64,000 bases of DNA from Silvibacterium acidisoli. Its GTDB lineage: Bacteria; Acidobacteriota; Terriglobia; Terriglobales; Acidobacteriaceae. Positions within the stretch are counted from its first letter, which is position 1; each line of letters starts with the position of its first letter. Positions 1 through 8,357 of the stretch are shown here, one piece after another. The DNA lies in contig CP085323.1 of the NCBI GenBank assembly GCA_022870745.1, forward strand, positions 5,208,001 to 5,272,000, in the 5' to 3' direction. The translations under genes were made by a program, and so were the position numbers. Below the pieces are notes generated by a model. The model was not told the DNA's origin, did no database searches, and saw only the letters and a program-made list of their open reading frames with translations.

Positions 1-367
1 GCATCCGTGCTTCGTCCTGCAGATGGCTCTTTTCTACGTTGTCCATGGCTCCCGGGCGTTTCACCAGGTCATCGATGCGTGCCTCTTCCCGGTCGCGCTC
101 CGTGGGGCTCAGCGGAGTGCCGTGATCGGTCAGGACACGAAAGATCGGACCATTCGAGGTCTCGACCTGCTCACGAACGAGGTTCTGTGCGCCAGCGACG
201 CGCGCGCTCCGGTACTCCCAAAAACTATCACTTCCGCGATCCTGCATTTCGTTGTAGACAACGTCACGAACAAGCTGCTGTACGGGTTGAATGGGCGTGG
301 GTCCCTGGGCTTGTGCTGCGAACGCAAAGCCAATCAAAGCGGCGACGAAAGATGCGCGAGTAAGCAT
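1..367 (-). CDS. Secreted protein of unknown function, cut by the left window edge
   Basis: The frame is open on the minus strand from an ATG at 365-367 to the first base, so only about 122 N-terminal residues are visible and the C-terminus lies outside the window. The protein starts with a classical signal peptide (MLTRASFVAALIGFAFAAQA, then QG), so export to the periplasm or beyond is likely. The mature part is charged and helical, with segments such as VQQLVRDVVYNEMQDRG and TPLSPTERDREEARIDDL. I do not recognise the family. An annotated reading on the opposite strand here looks like a shadow. Codon use is like that of neighbouring genes. The gene is divergent from cyaY. Confidence 0.72.
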   Translation of the reverse strand, partial: MLTRASFVAALIGFAFAAQAQGPTPIQPVQQLVRDVVYNEMQDRGSDSFWEYRSARVAGAQNLVREQVETSNGPIFRVLTDHGTPLSPTERDREEARIDDLVKRPGAMDNVEKSHLQDEARM

Positions 368-511
368 GGTTCGGTTCACCTCAATGAGATGAGCATGGCA
401 TCGTTCGCGTTCTGCATTGCAAAACAGAAGATGAAATGCAGTAAAAATTGTGCAAATTACCACACAAAGGTAATCCCCATGGACCGCCGCGCCGGTTGTT
501 ACACTGGATGC

Positions 512-847
512 ATGATCGATGAAGCAGCCTTCCGCAAACACTCCGACCACGCCGTAAACGCGCTCAAGAAGAGCCTGATCGATGCCGAGGAGTCCGGCGA
601 ATTCGAGGTCGAGGAGCAGGGTGGCGTGCTGAACGTTGTCTTTGAGGAGCCGCCCGCGAAGTTTGTAATCACCCCCAATACCCCGGCGCGGCAAATCTGG
701 ATCTCGGCGCTCTCGACCAGCTTCAAGCTCGACTGGTCCGATGCCGAGAACGATTTCTACTCCCCGAAAGATGCGCTGACCCTGAAGCCCCTGGTGGCAA
801 AGCTCATCAACCAGCAGATTGGCGGCGGCTCGGTCACTCTCGACTAG
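512..847 (+). CDS. cyaY: Iron donor protein CyaY (frataxin-like)
   Basis: A protein of 111 residues, close to the usual 105-110 of bacterial frataxins. An acidic first helix (DAEESGEFEVEE, about 25-36) is followed by the beta-sheet core GVLNVVFEEPPAKFVITPN and the strongly conserved QIWISALS segment with Trp63. In this family the acidic ridge binds iron, and the protein modulates iron-sulfur cluster assembly on IscS in the cytoplasm. The frame is open much further upstream (from 23), but ATG 512 is where homology to the family begins. No isc or suf genes are nearby, so the gene stands alone, upstream of an aldo/keto reductase. Confidence 0.9.
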   Translation: MIDEAAFRKHSDHAVNALKKSLIDAEESGEFEVEEQGGVLNVVFEEPPAKFVITPNTPARQIWISALSTSFKLDWSDAENDFYSPKDALTLKPLVAKLINQQIGGGSVTLD

Positions 848-942
848 CCGCATTCCCCTCCAAATCGAATGCATTGAAACATCCGGCGGCGTCTTATCCG
901 TCTTCCATACATCCAAGAGAAAGACTGTTCTCCGGAGAAACT

Positions 943-1926
943 ATGGAATACGTGAAACTTGGCAAGACCGGCCTTACGGTCTCGCGCATCTGTCTCGGAA
1001 CCATGACCTACGGGTCGAAGAAGTGGCGCGAGTGGGTGCTTGAAGAAGAAGAGGGACGCCCATTCATCAAGCGGGCGCTTGAAGCAGGCATCAACTTCTT
1101 CGACACCGCGGATATGTACTCGCAGGGCGTGAGCGAAGAGATCCTGGGACGCGCGCTGAGAGACTTCGGTCCATCGCGCGATCGCGTGGTGATCGCCACC
1201 AAGGTCTTCAATCCCATGGGCGACGACCCGAATCAGAAGGGCCTGTCGCGCAAGCACATCATGCATGCCATCGACGACAGCCTGCGCCGCCTCGGCACAG
1301 ACTATGTAGATCTCTACCAGATTCACCGTTTCGATCCGGAAACCCCGATCGAGGAGACGATGGAGGCGCTCAACGACGTGGTTCGCGCCGGAAAAGCCTT
1401 GTACATCGGCGCTTCATCGATGTACGCCTGGCAATTCCAGAAGATGCTGCACGTTTCGGAGACTCACGGCTGGGCCCGTTTCGTGACCATGCAGAACCAC
1501 TACAACCTGGTCTATCGCGAAGAAGAGCGCGAAATGATTCCGCTGTGCCAGGCCGAAGGCATCGGGCTGATTCCGTGGAGCCCGCTCGCGCGCGGCTTTC
1601 TTGCAGGCAATCGCAATAAAGAGGCGAAGGGCGAGACGCTTCGGTCGAAGACGGATGACTTCGCGCACAAGCTTTACTACCGCGATTCAGACTTTACCGT
1701 CGTCGACCGCATCACCGAAATTGCCCAGCGGCTCGGCGTGAATAATGCGCAGGTAGCGCTGGCGTGGATGCTGACAAAACCCGGCATCGCGGCCCCGATC
1801 ATCGGCGCGAGCAAGATGAGCCACCTCGAGGACGCCCTGAAATCGCTCGAGATCAGACTCACTGCAGACGATGTGAAGGCACTCGAAGAGCCCTACGAGC
1901 CGCATCCGGTTCTCGGCCACTCCTGA
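943..1926 (+). CDS. Aldo/keto reductase
   Basis: A protein of 327 residues of the NADPH-dependent aldo/keto reductase superfamily, closest in pattern to the YajO/Tas-like bacterial group. The catalytic tetrad is visible: Asp54 and Tyr59 in FFDTADMYSQG, Lys87 in VIATKVF and His128 in YQIHRFD. The nucleotide-binding loop IIGASKMSHLED lies near the C-terminus. The frame is open from 874, but ATG 943 follows a purine-rich GGAGAAAC site and starts with the canonical EYVKLGKTGLTVSRICLG. The protein is probably cytosolic and reduces sugar- or ketone-derived carbonyls; the substrate cannot be read from sequence. An inverted repeat follows the stop. Confidence 0.92.
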   Translation: MEYVKLGKTGLTVSRICLGTMTYGSKKWREWVLEEEEGRPFIKRALEAGINFFDTADMYSQGVSEEILGRALRDFGPSRDRVVIATKVFNPMGDDPNQKGLSRKHIMHAIDDSLRRLGTDYVDLYQIHRFDPETPIEETMEALNDVVRAGKALYIGASSMYAWQFQKMLHVSETHGWARFVTMQNHYNLVYREEEREMIPLCQAEGIGLIPWSPLARGFLAGNRNKEAKGETLRSKTDDFAHKLYYRDSDFTVVDRITEIAQRLGVNNAQVALAWMLTKPGIAAPIIGASKMSHLEDALKSLEIRLTADDVKALEEPYEPHPVLGHS

Positions 1927-1943
1927 ACTACTTGACCGCAGCC

Positions 1944-1975
1944 ACCGTTCATCCGGTTTCATCTGGATGAACGGT
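1944..1975 (+). terminator. Hairpin after the aldo/keto reductase gene
   Basis: Inverted repeat ACCGTTCATCC (1944-1954) and GGATGAACGGT (1965-1975) with a 10-base loop, 18 bases after the stop at 1926. There is no T-run, so it may act as a weak or factor-assisted terminator. Confidence 0.45.
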
Positions 1976-2088
1976 TGGCCACAATCTTTCCGTCACTTGG
2001 GAAACTCCCGGGCCGCATCTCCAATCCTGCATCCAAAGGGCTATACGCAGTAGCCGCATGTAAGGATATTTTTCCCCAGGAGAAGCGA

Positions 2089-3045
2089 TTGACCAGGTTC
2101 GTACGGGTGCTGCAGTTGAGCTGTATCGCCGCAGCGACAGCTTCCGCCCAGCAGCCCGCGAAACCGCCGGCTGTGCCGCAGAACGCGCCCGTGCGTGGAG
2201 CTGTACACGTCGAGATGAAAAATGGACTCTTCCACGTCCTCGATGATGTCACTGTACGTGTGCCCAAAATGGATGGCTGGATGGTGCCTCGCGATAGCCA
2301 GACCGTGAGCCTCGATGAAGTACAGTCTTTTACCCTGCAGATTGTTTCCGGTGAAACCCGTCTTCGCGATGACCAGCTCGCGCGTCTGGCGAACGAATAC
2401 GTGCTTCCTCATTCAGAGTCGCCGCTGAGCGATCTGCAACTGCATTTCGAAGATGGCATGATCGTCGTAAAGGGACACCTGAAGAAAAAACTAGGCTTAC
2501 CCTTTGAAGGCAAAGCGACCGTCAGTCTTGCCGGCGCCAGCAGAATTCGCCTGCACTTTACCGACATCACGGTGGCAGGGATCATTAAAAAAGGCGTGCT
2601 TGACGCGCTGGGGATCAAACTTTCGAAGGTTGCGCAGCCGAAGCGCGGCTGGAAGTACCAGGTGCAGGACGATGACATCATCCTGCCGTTGCTCTCCATC
2701 TTTCCGCCGCCGAAGGTGCTCGGCAAGCTGACCTCTGTGCGCATTGAGGGCCAGGAGCTGGTGCAGGTGTTCGGGCCGTCCGGCAGCAGCGTGGAGCCGC
2801 CGGCTTTCAATGCGCCGAACTACATCTATTTTCGCGGCGGACGGATGCGCTTCGGCAAGCTGACGATGGAAGACGTCGACCTCGAGCTGGTCGATAAGGA
2901 TCCATCGAACTATTTTGATTTCTCATTGGCGCACTACCACGAGCAGCTTGAAGCAGGATACTCGCGGTCCCTCGCCGATATGGGCCTGATTGTGTTTGTG
3001 CCCGACTACGAGAAGGTCGCCGGGCACAAACATAAAGAGGACTAG
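2089..3045 (+). CDS. Secreted protein of unknown function, DUF2993/LmeA-like pattern
   Basis: The frame is open from 1975, but I chose TTG 2089. An AGGAG site lies at 2078-2082, six bases upstream, and the protein then begins with a short signal-like segment (RVLQLSCIAAATASA, then QQ). The product is 318 residues, rich in beta-strands: GLFHVLDDVTVRV, LQLHFEDGMIVVKGHL and ATVSLAGASRIRLHFTDI. The alternation of such strands, with the statement-like KKGVLDALGIKLSKV, resembles lipid-binding DUF2993/LmeA-type periplasmic proteins. That is a family-level impression, not proof. It ends one base before the convergent carboxylesterase gene. Function unknown. Confidence 0.78.
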   Translation: MTRFVRVLQLSCIAAATASAQQPAKPPAVPQNAPVRGAVHVEMKNGLFHVLDDVTVRVPKMDGWMVPRDSQTVSLDEVQSFTLQIVSGETRLRDDQLARLANEYVLPHSESPLSDLQLHFEDGMIVVKGHLKKKLGLPFEGKATVSLAGASRIRLHFTDITVAGIIKKGVLDALGIKLSKVAQPKRGWKYQVQDDDIILPLLSIFPPPKVLGKLTSVRIEGQELVQVFGPSGSSVEPPAFNAPNYIYFRGGRMRFGKLTMEDVDLELVDKDPSNYFDFSLAHYHEQLEAGYSRSLADMGLIVFVPDYEKVAGHKHKED

Positions 3046-3046
3046 C

Positions 3047-4633
3047 TTACTGCTTCGGAGTCGACCAGACGCTATCGAGGAAGAGATAGCGGTCGCGCTG
3101 CGTATCCGGCCTTGCCTCTGACGTTTTGTCCAGATGCATCACCATCCAGTTTCCGCCGGCATTGTAGGTCGGCCACTTTGGCAGGCCTTCGCCATTCGGG
3201 TCTCCGGTGCGGGCGAAGTTGGTCCAGTAGCCCTGGATCTGCTGCGACAATGCATAGTCTTCCGGCCGCATCTTCGCGCCGACGCGCGAGTCGAGCGTGC
3301 CGAAGACATACTCGATGTCATCGGAGTGGAAAGCCAGCGGGTTCACGCCATGGAAGTGGTCGTCCGGAGCAGGCAGATCGAAGCTGTAGCGATAGACGGG
3401 TGAGTTGCCGGTTTTCACCTGTGCTTCGAGCCAGCGCCAGGTGGAGTAGGCGATGAAGCGATCGTCTGCGTAATCCCCTGCTGACTGCTGCGCCTCTTCG
3501 TCCGTCTTGCCCGGATACAGTTCGAAGAACTTCTTCGCATTCGAACCGAATTCGGCTTCTTCTTTCGTCTGGTAGCTGTCGGCGGTGATGGCAGGCTTCA
3601 TGCGTAGCAGTCCGCTGCGTACTTCATCCTTATTCCAGCCGGCGAGCACGGGAATATGCGCCTGTTTGCCTGCGGCGAAGATGTTCGGCACGGAGTCAGG
3701 CAGGAACCAGCCATCCACGTCCGGAGAGAAACGCAGCTCCCCACCGTCGAGATGGCTGTTCGCCGCTTTCACAAGATCAGCGGGGGAGAGCTTGCGCAGG
3801 TCGGCGAGCTTGGTGGTGTTGAAGTTCTTCTGCGCCCACTTTATCGTGTCCTGCTCGCGCTCTTCGCGCGCTTCGTAGGCGAGGCTCGCGCTGTTAAATG
3901 CGCCGCCGCTCTCGCCGATGGCCTTCTGCATCAGGTCCTTTGAGAGCGGAGACGCCATCAGGGTGCTGACGGCGAAAGATCCGGCCGATTCGCCGAAGAT
4001 CGTAATGTTCTTCGGATCGCCACCGAAGGCAGAGATGTTCTTCTTGACCCAGGCCAGCGCTGCAGCCTCGTCCATCAAGCCATAGTTGCCGGAGGCATGA
4101 TGCTTCGACTCCGCGGTCAGTTCAGGATGAACGAAGAAGCCCATCACGCCAAGGCGGTAATTCATCGACACCACGACGACATTCTTGTGCGCAAGGAACT
4201 GACCATCCTGACGAGGCTCGGATGCGCCGCCACCCTGGAAGCCACCGCCATAGATCCAGACCATCACCGGAAGGCTGCCCTTCTTCGCATCTGCAGGGGC
4301 CCAGACGTTCAGGTTCAGGCAGTCTTCGCTCTCGCCCGCGTCCTTGAAGGCCATGTCATCGAACGATCCGGTCTGGATACAGTGGTGTCCGAACTCCTTC
4401 GCCTGGAAGGTGTCGTTCCACTTCGCAGCCGGTTGCGGCGGCTGCCAGCGCAGGTCGCCAACCGGCGGTGCAGCGTACGGAATGCCCTTGAAGGCACGGA
4501 CCTTGTGATCGTCAGTGTAGGTGCCCTCAACCTTGCCCTTGTCCGTCTTGATCTGGAGCTGGTCAGCGGCGTGAGCCAGCGGCACGGCGAGTGAAAAAGC
4601 GAGCGGCAGAAATTTCAGCGAGCGCAGAATCAT
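3047..4633 (-). CDS. Secreted carboxylesterase, type B (PF00135)
   Basis: A protein of 528 residues with a signal peptide ending at LAVPLAHA. It has the alpha/beta-hydrolase type-B signature: EDCLNLNVWAP, oxyanion loop IYGGGFQGGG, and nucleophile elbow FGESAGS with catalytic Ser near 216. A further acidic residue falls in the GWNKDEVRSG region and the His in the HGVNPLAFHSDDIEYVFG region. It hydrolyses carboxylic esters in the periplasm or outside the cell; the natural substrate is not evident. Start: ATG 4633 is preceded by GGAG at seven bases and is preferred over TTG 4636. It lies downstream of lysA on the same strand (25-base gap) but is unlikely to be functionally linked. Confidence 0.93.
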   Translation of the reverse strand: MILRSLKFLPLAFSLAVPLAHAADQLQIKTDKGKVEGTYTDDHKVRAFKGIPYAAPPVGDLRWQPPQPAAKWNDTFQAKEFGHHCIQTGSFDDMAFKDAGESEDCLNLNVWAPADAKKGSLPVMVWIYGGGFQGGGASEPRQDGQFLAHKNVVVVSMNYRLGVMGFFVHPELTAESKHHASGNYGLMDEAAALAWVKKNISAFGGDPKNITIFGESAGSFAVSTLMASPLSKDLMQKAIGESGGAFNSASLAYEAREEREQDTIKWAQKNFNTTKLADLRKLSPADLVKAANSHLDGGELRFSPDVDGWFLPDSVPNIFAAGKQAHIPVLAGWNKDEVRSGLLRMKPAITADSYQTKEEAEFGSNAKKFFELYPGKTDEEAQQSAGDYADDRFIAYSTWRWLEAQVKTGNSPVYRYSFDLPAPDDHFHGVNPLAFHSDDIEYVFGTLDSRVGAKMRPEDYALSQQIQGYWTNFARTGDPNGEGLPKWPTYNAGGNWMVMHLDKTSEARPDTQRDRYLFLDSVWSTPKQ

Positions 4634-4657
4634 CAATTTTCTCCGGAAGCCAAACTA

Positions 4658-5947
4658 TCACAGCATTTCAGTAGCAAACAGGTCCGAAGTCGTTTCGCGA
4701 CGGCGAATGAGATTTGCCTTCTTGCCCTGAACCAAAACCTCCGCGGGCCGGGGCCGAGTGTTGTAGTTCGAAGCGAGCGACTGGCCGTAGGCTCCGGCAT
4801 CGAGAATTGCGACCAGGTCGCCGGGAGCCACCATCGGCAGCTCGCGGTCACGGGCAAAGAAGTCTCCCGACTCGCAAACCGGTCCGACGATATCCGCCGT
4901 AAGCTTGCGCGATCCCTTCGGAGCAGCCACCGGCACGATCTCATGGTGCGCCTGGTAGAGTGACGGGCGGATCAGGTCGTTCATACCTGCATCGGTAATG
5001 ACGAAGGTCTTCTTGCCGTTCTTCTTGATGTAAAGCACTCGCGCCAGCAGTGCCCCGGCCTGCGCGACGAGAAACCGCCCTGGCTCCAGCAGCAGTGTAA
5101 TGTCCTCAAGCTGGCCAATGGATTTCTCGACGGCAGCCGCGTACTGTTCGACTTTCTTCTCAGGATGAAACGGCTTCGAGGCGTGATACTCGATGCCGAG
5201 GCCGCCGCCTGCGTCGAGGTACTGGATCGGCAGCCCGTCCTTGCGAAGCTGACGAATCAAGCCAACGACGCGGCTGGTGGCTGCTCCGAAGGGCTCGGCG
5301 CTCTGAATCTGCGAGCCGATGTGCACGCTCACGCCTGCCGGCTCGATGAACTTCTGCGCTGCCGCATGCTTGTAAACAGTCCGTGCACGCTGGATCGCAA
5401 TGCCGAACTTGTGCTCGCTCAGGCCTGTGGAGATATAGGGGTGTGTCTCAGCAAAAACGTCGGGATTCACGCGCAGGGCGATGCGGGCGCGCTTGCGCAG
5501 CTTCGACGAGCGCTCCGCCAACAGCTCCAGTTCGCCTTCACTCTCGACATTAAAGAGCAGGATGCCAGAGCGCAGCGCCAGATCGATCTCCGGCGCGGTC
5601 TTGCCGACGCCAGAGAAAACCACCCGGCCAGCAGCGGATTTGTCCGCCATCAACACCCGCTCCAGTTCGCCACCGGAGACGATATCGAAGCCCGCACCTT
5701 CCGCCGCCAGCAGCTTCAGAATGCCAAGCGCCGAGTTCGCCTTGACCGCATAGCAGACAACGTGGCGCTGGTTCGCGAACGACTTGCCGAAAAGACGGAA
5801 GCGGCCAAGAATGTGGTCCGCCGAATACACGTAAAGCGGCGTGCCATGCTTTTTGGCCAGCGCTTCGAGCGAAACATCGCCGCAGGTAAGAGCAGACTTC
5901 GCATCAGCGCGCTGAAAGGGACGAACAGAGAACGAATCGGAAACCAC
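4658..5947 (-). CDS. lysA: Diaminopimelate decarboxylase
   Basis: A protein of 429 residues of the fold-III PLP decarboxylases; it makes L-lysine from meso-diaminopimelate in the last step of the pathway. The PLP lysine sits in CYAVKANS (Lys69), followed by the HIGSQI motif, the phosphate-binding glycine loop DAGGGLGIEY, the EPGRFLVAQAG segment and the C-terminal active-site CESGDFFARDR, which includes the intersubunit Cys. A GTG start at 5947 with GAGG five bases upstream fits the family length. Nothing else from lysine synthesis is nearby. A palindromic repeat lies upstream, between lysA and the decayed region. Confidence 0.95.
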   Translation of the reverse strand: MVSDSFSVRPFQRADAKSALTCGDVSLEALAKKHGTPLYVYSADHILGRFRLFGKSFANQRHVVCYAVKANSALGILKLLAAEGAGFDIVSGGELERVLMADKSAAGRVVFSGVGKTAPEIDLALRSGILLFNVESEGELELLAERSSKLRKRARIALRVNPDVFAETHPYISTGLSEHKFGIAIQRARTVYKHAAAQKFIEPAGVSVHIGSQIQSAEPFGAATSRVVGLIRQLRKDGLPIQYLDAGGGLGIEYHASKPFHPEKKVEQYAAAVEKSIGQLEDITLLLEPGRFLVAQAGALLARVLYIKKNGKKTFVITDAGMNDLIRPSLYQAHHEIVPVAAPKGSRKLTADIVGPVCESGDFFARDRELPMVAPGDLVAILDAGAYGQSLASNYNTRPRPAEVLVQGKKANLIRRRETTSDLFATEML

Positions 5948-6017
5948 GGAACCTCGTGCGTTAGGGTTTCTCTAGAGTGTAAAGGAGCAGTCAGGCATTC
6001 CTCCAGAGACGACAAAC

Positions 6018-6067
6018 GGGTGCCCCATTCATGACGCAGCTTCATCGCGGCATGAGTGGGATGGCAC
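6018..6067 (+). repeat. Palindromic intergenic repeat, copy A
   Basis: It starts GGGTGCCCCATTCATGACG, then has a loop CAGCTTCATCG and returns as CATGAGTGGG. The arms CCCATTCATG and CATGAGTGGG pair with one mismatch. A second copy on the other strand at 9403-9443 shares the GGGTGCCCCAT lead, a similar loop and the GGATGGGA tail. I recall similar palindromes scattered between genes in Terriglobia, but cannot count them here. Confidence 0.55.
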
Positions 6068-6094
6068 AGCCTTGGACCTGAGATTGAGGACCGT

Positions 6095-6636
6095 ATGGAG
6101 AGTGAGGAGTATCTTCAACTCGTTCGAAAGACCTTTCGCATTTGGGATGAGGCGGATACCGCTGAGAAGCGAGGGCTACTTGTCAATCTCATCACCAACG
6201 CGGCAGGTAAGCGAATCGTATCTGATGACATCCTGCGATTGTTCCTAAACTGGATTTATGCTTTTCACGAAGCGCACTTCGCCGTCATCCGCGAAATCCA
6301 TAACAGTCCTAGTTCCACTCGATATGACATCTGGGTCGCGATTTATGGCGAGACGATTCCTAGGGACGACTCGGCGGATGCTGACGTATTCAAGATGCTG
6401 GTCTCTGACCTGAACATTGGCCGAGTCATCCGTTTGCGCAGGGATTCAGACCTACAAGGGCGGTGGCAACGTAAGACGCCCGCGCGTCGGGCGCCCAGCA
6501 GACGACCTTAGAATCGGCGTTTGAAGACACAAAGCCCTGGGTGCTGACAGAACTCGGCAGCCAGTTCGTCAGCTACGCGATGACTGAACTAGTACAGCAA
6601 CTGAATGCGTCATCACAAGTCGAAGGCACGCAATGA
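6095..6636 (+). pseudogene. Frameshifted gene of unknown function
   Basis: Reading from ATG 6095 gives a well-formed globular protein (MESEEYLQLVRKTFRIWDEA, with FHEAHFAVIREIHNSPSSTR and YDIWVAIYGE) until about 6475. There it turns into a low-complexity arginine-rich tail ending at 6511. In the next frame, from about 6475, the sequence continues sensibly as LESAFEDTKPWVLTELGSQF and VSYAMTELVQQL to a TGA at 6634-6636. The total of 542 bases is not a multiple of three, consistent with a one-base deletion or two-base insertion between 6475 and 6510. I recall similar acidobacterial proteins with this C-terminal pattern but know no function. A sequencing error is the alternative. Confidence 0.7.
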
Positions 6637-6785
6637 TGTGCTGATGGCATATTACTCGTGCCAGCAAAGACGATGTCACTCCCTATAAGTCGGCTTGTAG
6701 CCAGCAATCCGGCTGGGCGACTCCTCTTCTCCGGTTTCAGGTCTCAGCTCACCATAACCGCGTTTGTCGGGAGTAATTCGCTGTA

Positions 6786-6813
6786 GTTGCCGAAAAGGCG
6801 GCTTTCAGGAAGT
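6786..6813 (+). repeat. Short imperfect repeat, left copy
   Basis: A 28-base segment beginning GTTGCCGAAA. It matches 22 of 28 positions with 7290-7317 in the same orientation, and the two copies flank the membrane-protein pseudogene. Each has weak internal dyad symmetry (CCGAAA with TTTC and GG). Confidence 0.4.
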
Positions 6814-6899
6814 CGCTCAAACTCATCTATATTTGAAGGTGAAGAACGAACGTCCTACAGAAACGTCGTGGAGATAAACACGGTGTCTGCAAGCTGATC

Positions 6900-7253
6900 A
6901 TGCTGCCTAATTCAATCTTCTTCAACATCCCATTCATCATTTTGTATGCCCTCGGCGGGGCAGCAATCGGCGTCCTCACAGGTTAGCTCTTAGCCCTAAC
7001 GACAAGGGTAAAGGCTAAGCATCTGCATGACGGAATCGCGGGAGCATTGGGGTTGACGCTTGGCATCATCGGGGCGAGCGCAATCCCCTGGCCAATGAAC
7101 ACCATCTACTACAAATTGGCGGGTGGCACAGAGGTCACATCAACCTCAAACCGCTTCCAGCATCCTGCATGGGTGGGCATTGGAGTTGCTATTGTGCTGC
7201 CGGTGATCTATGAACTGTACCGTCGCAAGAAAGCCCGCGCCTGGAACGCTTGA
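6900..7253 (+). pseudogene. Small three-helix membrane protein with in-frame TAG
   Basis: A single frame runs from ATG 6900 to the stop at 7251-7253 and is interrupted only by a TAG at 6984-6986. Before the stop is a hydrophobic helix (IFFNIPFIILYALGGAAIGV). After it come LLALTTRVKAKHLHDG, a second helix GIAGALGLTLGIIGASAI and a third WVGIGVAIVLPVIYELY, with a basic tail RRKKARAW. The continuity of the membrane-protein pattern across the TAG indicates one original gene of about 117 codons. The protein family is unknown. The gene is probably inactive; a downstream restart at ATG 7047 would give only the last 68 residues. Sequencing error or amber suppression are alternatives. Confidence 0.68.
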
Positions 7254-7289
7254 GCGGTTCTTAGCGATGCGGTTAGGGTTAGGGTCGAA

Positions 7290-7317
7290 GTTGCCGAAAG
7301 CGCGACTTTGCGGGAGT
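7290..7317 (+). repeat. Short imperfect repeat, right copy
   Basis: Right partner of 6786-6813. It begins GTTGCCGAAA and ends CGGGAGT, with 22 of 28 identical positions, and lies 37 bases after the end of the membrane-protein pseudogene. Confidence 0.4.
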
Positions 7318-7325
7318 GCCCCGTC

Positions 7326-7838
7326 TCACCTTCTTTGAAACCAGACTCCGGTGCCTGAATCTGGGTCTCCGACTATCCAGTACAAGCGATACGGCTTTGA
7401 ATGTCCTGCCACCTCTAGCCCTGCATATGAACCGCTTTGGCACGAGCCAAGATGTTCGTCTGAAACGACCGTCAAGCGAATACCGTCATCATCAGGCCCC
7501 GCCCAGCTTCCTCTCCCAGAGAGAGTACAAGTGGACGTGCCGAAGTCAGCCGGTAGATTAGCAACTGTCATCGACCCATCGGCCTGCAAGGTAAGGCTGG
7601 CAGGTGCGGGAGGTCTGCCTTCGTCTAGATGGCGTTCAGATTCCATGTAGTGACCAACAAGCTCGTGGCGTGGTGGAACCCGCCCTGGGCGGTTCCAGAT
7701 CGCAGGAGGGCCGAACAAAGCCCCAGCCAAGTTGTTTGCCATGAAGAAACCCATAAGCAAGACAGGCAAGGCGATGAGTCCAATTGGAACAAGCGCCAGT
7801 AACCACCAATTTGAGAACCGCTTGCCGAAAGCTCGCAC
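7326..7838 (-). CDS. Small membrane-anchored protein of unknown function
   Basis: A protein of 170 residues from GTG 7838. The N-terminus is basic (MRAFGKRFSN), followed by a strong transmembrane helix (WWLLALVPIGLIALPVLLMG, about 12-31). A soluble domain with alternating strands follows: ELVGHYMESERHL, ASLTLQADGSMTVANLPADF, CTLSGRGSWAG, GIRLTVVSDEH and YRLYWIVGDPDSGTGVWFQR. Two Cys in the soluble part (about 105 and 131) could form a disulfide outside the cytoplasm. The lone helix predicts N-in, C-out topology. I do not recognise a family. It sits in the decayed accessory patch but its own frame is intact. There is no strong ribosome-binding site, so the start is uncertain. Confidence 0.68.
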   Translation of the reverse strand: MRAFGKRFSNWWLLALVPIGLIALPVLLMGFFMANNLAGALFGPPAIWNRPGRVPPRHELVGHYMESERHLDEGRPPAPASLTLQADGSMTVANLPADFGTSTCTLSGRGSWAGPDDDGIRLTVVSDEHLGSCQSGSYAGLEVAGHSKPYRLYWIVGDPDSGTGVWFQRR

Positions 7839-7960
7839 AGAAGAAGTCTAAACGGCCTGCCTTATTCCACTCCCTGAAACAGCGTTATCGGCAACTACAA
7901 TTAGTACCGATATGTCGGCATATCGCCAGTAGTTGCGCTTCATCCTTTCGGAGCATGCCT

Positions 7961-8200
7961 TTAGACACTGGATAGGTGATACGCGCTCGTCAGATGTGAC
8001 GCGAACCGTGAAACGGGAATAAACTCATCGCAAGTCCTACACAGGATTTCGGTATGACGGCGACCACCATGTCCATTCGGGCACTGCCGAATGTCGTCTC
8101 TACCGAACCAAATCACTGCACAAGTGGGGCATTGGTAGAAGCCGCTCTCTAGAAGTTCTCCTTCTTCGACGGTCAGCGGTTGGCCTTTACCGGTTGGCAT
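7961..8200 (-). CDS. Small zinc-ribbon-like protein
   Basis: A protein of 79 residues. The frame extends upstream to 8341, but ATG 8200 is preceded by AGGAGG nine bases away, which decides the start (MPTGKGQPLTVEEGELLESG). Two paired Cys motifs, CPTC and CRTC, with CPNGHGGRRH between them, give a likely structural zinc site. The C-terminus carries FASHLTSAYHL, again with His residues. Such small ribbons usually bind nucleic acid or protein partners, but nothing here says which. It lies alone on the minus strand between two other minus-strand genes. Confidence 0.66.
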   Translation of the reverse strand: MPTGKGQPLTVEEGELLESGFYQCPTCAVIWFGRDDIRQCPNGHGGRRHTEILCRTCDEFIPVSRFASHLTSAYHLSSV

Positions 8201-8357
8201 ATAAAGATTCCTCCTCATGAAACTCGATGCGACAACCATTATCCCGCTTTGGCGATTCTGACCACCACCGGAGTTCGATCGGGTCGAACGTGATAGCTCC
8301 TGATGAGTCGGCTTCTCGTCAGTAATCCACGCCAGTCGCAATCTTAGACTTTCAAAG

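Noticed and set aside
5165-6034. 289-residue plus-strand frame opposite lysA
   Set aside because: Antisense to lysA, low-quality composition and no ribosome-binding site.
7271-7284. GGTTAGGGTTAGGG, telomere-like repeat
   Set aside because: Only two units inside a short intergenic stretch; chance or repeat decay is enough.
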